This document shows positions 59,424-64,000 of a DNA stretch of 64,000 bases, one piece after another (the stretch's first letter is position 1; the number at the start of each line of letters is the position of its first letter). This DNA is from Streptomyces dengpaensis. Lineage in GTDB: Bacteria; Actinomycetota; Actinomycetes; Streptomycetales; Streptomycetaceae. A program made the translations under genes and the position numbers. The DNA lies in the NCBI RefSeq assembly GCF_002946835.1, contig NZ_CP026652.1, positions 744,001-808,000 on the forward strand, given 5' to 3'. A model generated the notes under the pieces. It did not search any database, was not told the DNA's origin, and was given only the letters and a program-made list of their open reading frames with translations.

Positions 59424-60086
59424 ATGTCTGCGTCCTGGATGGCCGAAGAGGAGGAGCGGCAGAGGAAGCGCGCCCCGTGGGGCGTTATAGCGCTTGTTCT
59501 GCTGACCGGCCTCGCACTCATCCGGAATGGGTCCGGTGAGTTCGACGTGGGCCCTCCGCAGCCCGTTTCGGCGGCGGCAGCGGACAGCCGCACCCCCGGT
59601 GCGGCCCTGGCGAGCCCGCCGGCCTCGCTGCCGTTCGCCGTGGTCGACCGGGTCAGGATCCCGGCGCTCCAGGTCGACGCGCCGGCCATGCCCGTGGGCC
59701 TGGACGCGGACGGGTGGGTCGCCGCGCCGCCGCCGGAGGACCCCAACCTCGCGGGCTGGTTCACCGGCGCGGTCTCGCCCGGCGAAAAGGGCACGGCCGT
59801 GCTGGTGGGCCATGTCGACAATACGGAGGGTCCCGCCGTCTTCTACGGGCTCGGGGCGCTCAAGAAGGGAAACGGGGTCGAAGTCCTGCGCAAGGACGGC
59901 AAGACCGCGGTGTTCGAGATCTACGGCGTCGAGGTCTTCGCGAAGGACAAATTCCCCGGCGACCGCGTGTACAGCAGCAAGGGCGCTGCCGAATTGCGGG
60001 TCATCACCTGCGGCGGCGGTTTCTCCAAGCTGCACGGCTACGACGGAAACGTCGTCGTATTCGCCCGCCTGGTCGAGGTTCGCTGA
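59424..60086 (+). CDS. Class F sortase
   Basis: The 220-residue membrane-anchored transpeptidase has one N-terminal span (PWGVIALVLLTGLALIRNG), a linker and the sortase barrel with catalytic His in VLVGHVDN (about 130), Cys in ELRVITCGG (about 198) and a late Arg in FARLVEVR. Class F sortases are typical of actinomycetes and their substrates are mostly undefined; the divergent Asn-rich surface protein is the obvious candidate. ATG 59424 has GAGGGGATGG upstream; ATG 59379 would add 15 residues. Confidence 0.87.
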   Translation: MSASWMAEEEERQRKRAPWGVIALVLLTGLALIRNGSGEFDVGPPQPVSAAAADSRTPGAALASPPASLPFAVVDRVRIPALQVDAPAMPVGLDADGWVAAPPPEDPNLAGWFTGAVSPGEKGTAVLVGHVDNTEGPAVFYGLGALKKGNGVEVLRKDGKTAVFEIYGVEVFAKDKFPGDRVYSSKGAAELRVITCGGGFSKLHGYDGNVVVFARLVEVR

Positions 60087-60137
60087 GTGTTTCCGCGTTC
60101 CCGACCGGGCGGGCGAGAGCCCGTCGGGGCGCCAGGT

Positions 60138-60222
60138 CCTGTCGTCGAACTCCCGTCCTCCGCCCGGAGGCGGGCCCGCCTCCCCCGCCCTTGAGGCAGT
60201 GGGGAGGGAGTTCGACGACAGG
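60138..60222. repeat. 85-bp palindromic element between convergent genes
   Basis: Perfect 17-bp terminal inverted repeats (cctgtcgtcgaactccc / gggagttcgacgacagg) enclose 51 bases with smaller hairpins (ctccgcccggag). It can act as a bidirectional terminator for the sortase and deacetylase genes. The long perfect arms and larger centre also resemble a small palindromic mobile element. Confidence 0.7.
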
Positions 60223-60224
60223 CC

Positions 60225-61082
60225 CTAGAAGAATTGCCGGCGCGGCACGGTGATGTGGTAGCCGGAATCCAGCAGGTGGGGCAGATAGTCGCGCAGGGCC
60301 GCCACGGTCCGCGAGCGGTCGCCGCCCGCGTCGTGCGAGAGGATCACGACGCCCGGGGCGGCTCCGTCCTCGACCCGCTCGACGATCGTGGCGGTGCCCG
60401 GGGGCGGGGTCAGCCAGTCGAGGCTGTCGACCGTCCAGGCCAGCGGCTCCATGCCCAGTTTGGCGCCGATCTGGAAGGTCGCCCGGTTCCAGGCCCCGTA
60501 CGGCGCCCGGAACCAGAGCGGCGGCTCGCCGTAGGCGTCGTCGATGAGCTCGCAGGTGCGCTCCATCTCGTAGCGGATCTCGGAGCGCGAGAGCTGGGTC
60601 AGCAGCGGGTGGGTCCAGGTGTGGTTGCCGACGATGTGTCCGTCGTCGGCCATCTCGCTCAGCAGGTCCTTGTTGTCGACGGCCATCCCGCCGCACACGA
60701 AGAACATCGCGCGCACGTCGTACGCGCGCAAAGTGGCCAGGATGTCCGGGGTGTAGCGCGGGTCGGGGCCGTCGTCGAAGGTCAGCACCATGCTGCTGCC
60801 GCGACCGGTCATGCGCAGGATCGGCTTGTGCCGGACGACGGTCCGGGCGGGCCTGTTGCGCGGCGGGCCGTATCCCGTCATCGGCTGGAGGCGGTGGGCG
60901 GAGGGCTTGAGGGCACGGTGCGGCTGCGCGCCGGCGCCCGAGACCGGAGAGGCACTCCGCACCGGCTTCGCGGCCGACTCGGCGGTCAGGAGGCGGGCCG
61001 TGCCCGCCGCCCCGGCGGCTCCGAGGACGGCGGCGCCTGCGATCAACACCCGGCGGCGGGTGAGCAGCTGATCCTCTTTCAT
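60225..61082 (-). CDS. Polysaccharide deacetylase (NodB homology), Tat-exported
   Basis: The 285-residue protein has a twin-arginine signal (LLTRRRVLIAGAAVLGAAG) and, from about residue 95, a NodB domain with metal/catalytic Asp in LTFDDGPDP, metal His pair in HTWTHP, and the Arg/Asp motifs RAPYGAW and HDAGGDRS. It would remove acetyl groups from a cell-wall or secreted glycan such as peptidoglycan or chitin oligomers. The start ATG at 61082 has GAGGAT-like sequence nearby. Confidence 0.92.
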   Translation of the reverse strand: MKEDQLLTRRRVLIAGAAVLGAAGAAGTARLLTAESAAKPVRSASPVSGAGAQPHRALKPSAHRLQPMTGYGPPRNRPARTVVRHKPILRMTGRGSSMVLTFDDGPDPRYTPDILATLRAYDVRAMFFVCGGMAVDNKDLLSEMADDGHIVGNHTWTHPLLTQLSRSEIRYEMERTCELIDDAYGEPPLWFRAPYGAWNRATFQIGAKLGMEPLAWTVDSLDWLTPPPGTATIVERVEDGAAPGVVILSHDAGGDRSRTVAALRDYLPHLLDSGYHITVPRRQFF

Positions 61083-61393
61083 GATTTATCAGTCACCCGT
61101 GGAGAGGCGGCGGAGCTCAGCAACACCGGGGCGGGGCATCGAAAGCACCCGCCTGGACGAGGTCAGCGGTGACGCACCACGGGAAACAGCCATGTCCCAC
61201 ACGGTCGACACCGGTCCCGAAGCGGTGAGCAGGACGCCGGGCGGGCCGAGCGCGTCGATGAAGGCCGCGAAGCCCGCAGGCGCCCTGCCCAGGAGGCTGC
61301 CCCGGGACGGAAGGGCGGCCCGCCGGCCCGTCGAGTGGGTTTCCCGGCGCCCCCATGGCGTCGGGACCTGCGGTTTCCGCTAGCCTCGAAGCC
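61083..61393. other. Intergenic region, deacetylase / universal stress protein
   Basis: 311 bases between divergent genes. An open frame on the plus strand (61081-61383) has no protein-like features or ribosome-binding site. No promoter or operator recognised. Confidence 0.5.
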
Positions 61394-61867
61394 GTGGCGG
61401 AACAGCAGGGCGCGCAGAGCCCGCATCGATTCGAGCGGGGCACGGACGGTCCCAGGGTCATCGTCGTGGGCATGGACGGCTCCGACTCCTCGCTCCGTGC
61501 GGCGGCATACGCCGCCGGCCTGGCCAGGAGGCAGCACGCGCTGCTCGCCGTCGTGTACGTCCAGCCCGTCATGGCGGCGGGGGCGGCACTCGGCGTTCCG
61601 GTCGCCGAGACGACCGACGAGATCGCCGAGGACCTCGTCCAGATCATCCGCGACGCGACCGAGCGCCTCCAGGGCACGTTCGAGGTGCGCTGGGAGTTCC
61701 ACACCTTCCGCGGCGACCCCTACAAAGGCCTGGTCACCGCCGCGGACGAGCTCAAGGCGGACGCCGTGGTGGTCGGCGCCTCGGAGCAGGCGGGACACCG
61801 GATCATCGGTTCGGTGGCGGTCCGGCTGGTGAAGGCGGGACGCTGGCCCGTCACCGTGGTGCCCTAA
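61394..61867 (+). CDS. Universal stress protein (UspA family)
   Basis: The 157-residue protein is a single Usp domain with the first strand VIVVGMDGSDSSLRAAAYAA and the ATP-binding motif VVVGASEQAGHRIIGSVAVR (G-2X-G-9X-G-S pattern), so the nucleotide-binding type. A GTG at 61394 is favoured because homologs begin about 20 residues before the first strand; ATG 61355 would add 13 residues of atypical composition. A strong terminator follows within 20 bases. Confidence 0.9.
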   Translation: MAEQQGAQSPHRFERGTDGPRVIVVGMDGSDSSLRAAAYAAGLARRQHALLAVVYVQPVMAAGAALGVPVAETTDEIAEDLVQIIRDATERLQGTFEVRWEFHTFRGDPYKGLVTAADELKADAVVVGASEQAGHRIIGSVAVRLVKAGRWPVTVVP

Positions 61868-61886
61868 GACTGACGCAGATCTTGGT

Positions 61887-61921
61887 GAGGGGCTGTCCGG
61901 CATGTGGCCGGACAGCCCCTC
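61887..61921. terminator. Strong hairpin terminator after the usp gene
   Basis: Perfect 15-bp stem (gaggggctgtccggc / gccggacagcccctc) with loop atgtg. Confidence 0.9.
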
Positions 61922-62098
61922 CGGCATGTGGGGCGGCCGGCGTGAGTCAGGCCGCCCTGGTACGGACCGGGTGGACGCGGCACGCCGGCACAGCGCCGTC
62001 GCCGTCGTCAACGCCCCTCCCTGGCAGGCGAGTTCGGGCCGCCCGAGCCTCAGGTCTAGACAAAGGTGGACTCCGGTGCTGTCGTGCACACAACAGAC

Positions 62099-62116
62099 GC
62101 TTCCAACGTTGAAAGC
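62099..62116. promoter_or_regulatory. LacI-type operator before the family 2 glycosidase
   Basis: gcttccaacgttgaaagc is an 18-bp palindrome with one mismatched pair around a perfect CAACGTTG centre, like many LacI/CcpA-type sugar operators. It stands 60 bases upstream of the glycosidase start. The remainder of the 308-base gap 61868-62175 shows only the usp terminator. Confidence 0.65.
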
Positions 62117-62175
62117 TTCCACCGCCCCGGCGGACACCACCCGCCGGGCGCCGCCGAGACCATGGAGCGAGAACC

Positions 62176-64000
62176 GTGGTGAGACAGCCGTTCCCCCTCA
62201 CGCCCCCACTCCCCCGCCCGCGACGCGCCTGGCGCCAACTCCTGACCGCCGTGGTCCTGGCGCTGGCCACCGTCTCCGCACTCGTCTCCGGCACTACCCC
62301 GAGCCGCGCCGCGGCGGACTGGACACCCAGACCGGCGCCGATGACCACTCCGTGGACCAACCAGGTCCCGGTCGACAACCCGCTGCCGGACTACCCGCGC
62401 CCCCAGCTCACCCGCCCCGACTGGCTCAACCTCAACGGCATCTGGGACTTCGCCGTCACCTCCCGCGACGCCGGCCAGCCCGCGACCTTCGGCGAACAGA
62501 TCCGCGTACCCTTCGTGCCCGAGTCCGCTCTCTCCGGCATCCAGCGCAAGATCACCCAGAACGACAAACTCTGGTACAAGCGCACCTTCACCGTCCCGTC
62601 CGGCTGGAACGGCCGCCGTGTCCAGCTCAACTTCGGTGCCTCCGACTGGGAGACCACGGTCTGGGTCAACGGACAGCAGGCCGGAGCCGTCCACCGGGGC
62701 GGCTACGACGACTTCTCGTACGACATCACCCCCCTGCTCAACGGCGGCACCAACACGATCGTCGTCTCCGCGTACGACCCGACCGAGACCGGCGGGCAGG
62801 CCATCGGCAAACAGCGCATCCAGGACGTCACCCCGCACCCCGGTCACAGCATCGTCTACACCGCATCCTCGGGGATCTGGCAGACCGTCTGGCTGGAGCC
62901 GACGGCCGCCGCCCACATCACCCGGATCGACATGGTCCCGAGCCTCGAGGACAACACCCTGCGCGTGACCGTGCGCGGCGCCGGCGCCGACGGCGCGGCC
63001 GTCAAGGTCACCGTCTCCTCCGGCGGCACGCCGGTCGGCAGCGCCACGGGAACGGTCGGCACCGAGTTCCCGGTGCCCGTGCCCGGCGCCCGCCTGTGGA
63101 CGCCGGAGGATCCCTTTCTGTACGACGTCACGGCCGAACTGACGGGCAGCGCCGGAACCGACAAGGTCGGCAGTTACGCCGGCATGCGCTCCATCGCCGT
63201 CAAGGACGTGGGCGGCGTACGCCGGCCGGTCCTCAACGGCCAGTTCGTCTTCCAGACCGGCACTCTGGACCAGGGTTTCTGGCCGGACGGCATCTACACC
63301 GCGCCCACCGACGACGCCCTCAAGTACGACCTGCAGAAGCACAAGGACCTCGGCTTCAACATGGTCCGCAAGCACATCAAGGTCGAACCGCAGCGCTGGT
63401 TCTACTGGGCGGACCGGCTCGGGCTGCTGGTGTGGCAGGACATGCCCTCCATGGACAGCGGCAAGAGCCCGGACGGCGCGGCCCGCACCCAGTGGGAGAG
63501 CGAGTACCGCGCGATCATCGACGAGCACCGCAGTTCGCCCGCACTCATCCTGTGGGTGAACCAGAACGAGGGCTGGGGCCAGTACGACCAGGCCCGCATC
63601 GCCGACATGGTCAAGTCCTACGACCCCTCGCGCCTCGTCGACAACATGAGCGGCGTCAACTGCTGTGCCGCGCAGGACGGCGGCAACGGCGACGTGATCG
63701 ACAACCACAACTACGTCGGGCCCGGCAACACCCCGACGGAGCCGGTCCGCGCCTCGGTGCTCGGCGAGTACGGGGGGCTCGGCTTCCGCGTTTCCGGTCA
63801 CGAGTGGTACCCGGGCGGCGGGTTCAGTTACGAGGACCAGCCGAGCCTGGCCGCCCTGAACGACCGGCTCGTCGGACTGCTGAACGGCATCCGGGAGAAC
63901 TCCATGCCCGCGGGCGGCCTGTCGGCCGCCGTCTACACGCAGATCACCGACGTCGAGAACGAGGCCAACGGCCTGCTGACCTACAACCGCCAGGTCGTCA
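62176..64000 (+). CDS. Secreted glycoside hydrolase family 2 protein, 3' end outside window
   Basis: 608 residues are visible and the frame is open to the edge. A signal peptide (LLTAVVLALATVSALVSGTT) is followed by the sugar-binding beta-domain (WLNLNGIWDFAV, WYKRTFTVPSGWNGRRVQLN, ASDWETTVWVNGQQAG), the immunoglobulin-like domain and the TIM barrel. The acid/base Glu lies in LILWVNQNEGWGQ and the likely nucleophile in VLGEYGGLGF. Family 2 includes beta-galactosidases, mannosidases and glucuronidases; the substrate is open. The GTG at 62176 has GGAG ten bases upstream; the next GTG is equally possible. A LacI-type operator lies upstream, suggesting sugar induction. Confidence 0.9.
   Translation, partial: MVRQPFPLTPPLPRPRRAWRQLLTAVVLALATVSALVSGTTPSRAAADWTPRPAPMTTPWTNQVPVDNPLPDYPRPQLTRPDWLNLNGIWDFAVTSRDAGQPATFGEQIRVPFVPESALSGIQRKITQNDKLWYKRTFTVPSGWNGRRVQLNFGASDWETTVWVNGQQAGAVHRGGYDDFSYDITPLLNGGTNTIVVSAYDPTETGGQAIGKQRIQDVTPHPGHSIVYTASSGIWQTVWLEPTAAAHITRIDMVPSLEDNTLRVTVRGAGADGAAVKVTVSSGGTPVGSATGTVGTEFPVPVPGARLWTPEDPFLYDVTAELTGSAGTDKVGSYAGMRSIAVKDVGGVRRPVLNGQFVFQTGTLDQGFWPDGIYTAPTDDALKYDLQKHKDLGFNMVRKHIKVEPQRWFYWADRLGLLVWQDMPSMDSGKSPDGAARTQWESEYRAIIDEHRSSPALILWVNQNEGWGQYDQARIADMVKSYDPSRLVDNMSGVNCCAAQDGGNGDVIDNHNYVGPGNTPTEPVRASVLGEYGGLGFRVSGHEWYPGGGFSYEDQPSLAALNDRLVGLLNGIRENSMPAGGLSAAVYTQITDVENEANGLLTYNRQVV

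Noticed and set aside
61081..61383. Possible 100-residue protein
   Set aside because: No ribosome-binding site, Arg/Pro-rich composition, no recognisable segment.
1..64000. Prophage, integrative element, tRNA or rRNA genes
   Set aside because: No integrase, structural phage gene, cloverleaf or rRNA signature was recognised on either strand.

Overview
The window reads as a chromosomal arm or sub-arm segment of a Streptomyces-type actinomycete. The base composition is very GC-rich, GTG starts and 1-4 bp ATGA/GTGA gene overlaps are common, and the gene content fits: a four-gene ergothioneine operon, a sigmaR-type promoter before thioredoxin, an ANTAR protein, a SigB/F/G-like sigma factor, a class F sortase, and an olsBA - sdhCAB - LysR - SDR - rmdA - methyltransferase - SCO0930-like lipoprotein order that I recall, without checking, from Streptomyces coelicolor around SCO0920-SCO0933. 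No rRNA, tRNA, CRISPR array, intact insertion sequence or prophage was seen.

Layout. 1-7627: L-rhamnose breakdown (fused rhamnulose-1-P aldolase/dehydrogenase, rhamnulokinase), then lutABC for lactate oxidation, then a convergent alpha-L-rhamnosidase gene that has lost its middle. 7904-11633: an OpuC/ProU-type osmoprotectant importer with the ATPase gene facing the permease and binding-protein genes. 11840-18651: a decayed FtsX-type permease, an ANTAR protein, a sigma factor, a cytoplasmic subtilase-fold protein without its catalytic residues next to a Gln-rich repeat protein, a DNA-ligase-like protein without its catalytic lysine, and a lipase. 18954-25363: a broken flavin monooxygenase, pirin, two MarR-type regulators, a TPR protein, peptide deformylase, a disulfide oxidoreductase and a thioredoxin. 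25519-32965: pobA, a LacI regulator, an amidase, a membrane pair (NfeD-like OB protein plus SPFH/flotillin), a MazF/PemK-like protein and a bacterial PARG-type macrodomain protein.

33223-37644: egtABCD, four overlapping genes for ergothioneine. 37779-44808: an orphan sugar-binding lipoprotein, dodecin, a HAD phosphatase, and a disturbed stretch where a truncated polyketide synthase/alpha-oxoamine synthase gene and the last 77 codons of a fabF-type gene meet head to head, followed by an aldo/keto reductase and a UvrA-like remnant. 44812-61867: ornithine-lipid acyltransferases, succinate dehydrogenase, a LysR regulator, a GGDEF-EAL protein, envelope lipoproteins, an Asn-rich surface protein with a class F sortase, a polysaccharide deacetylase and a universal stress protein. 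62176 to the end: a secreted family 2 glycosidase cut by the window edge.

Two themes run through the window. Many genes carry apparently clean internal deletions or have lost catalytic residues (rhamnosidase, FtsX permease, subtilase, ligase, monooxygenase, PKS, fabF, UvrA). Short tandem repeats in multiples of three bases have expanded inside or at the starts of coding regions (lutB, the osmoprotectant-binding protein, the ANTAR protein), with non-coding counterparts nearby. The best candidate for an undescribed system is the pseudo-subtilase plus Gln-rich protein pair at 14220-16745.
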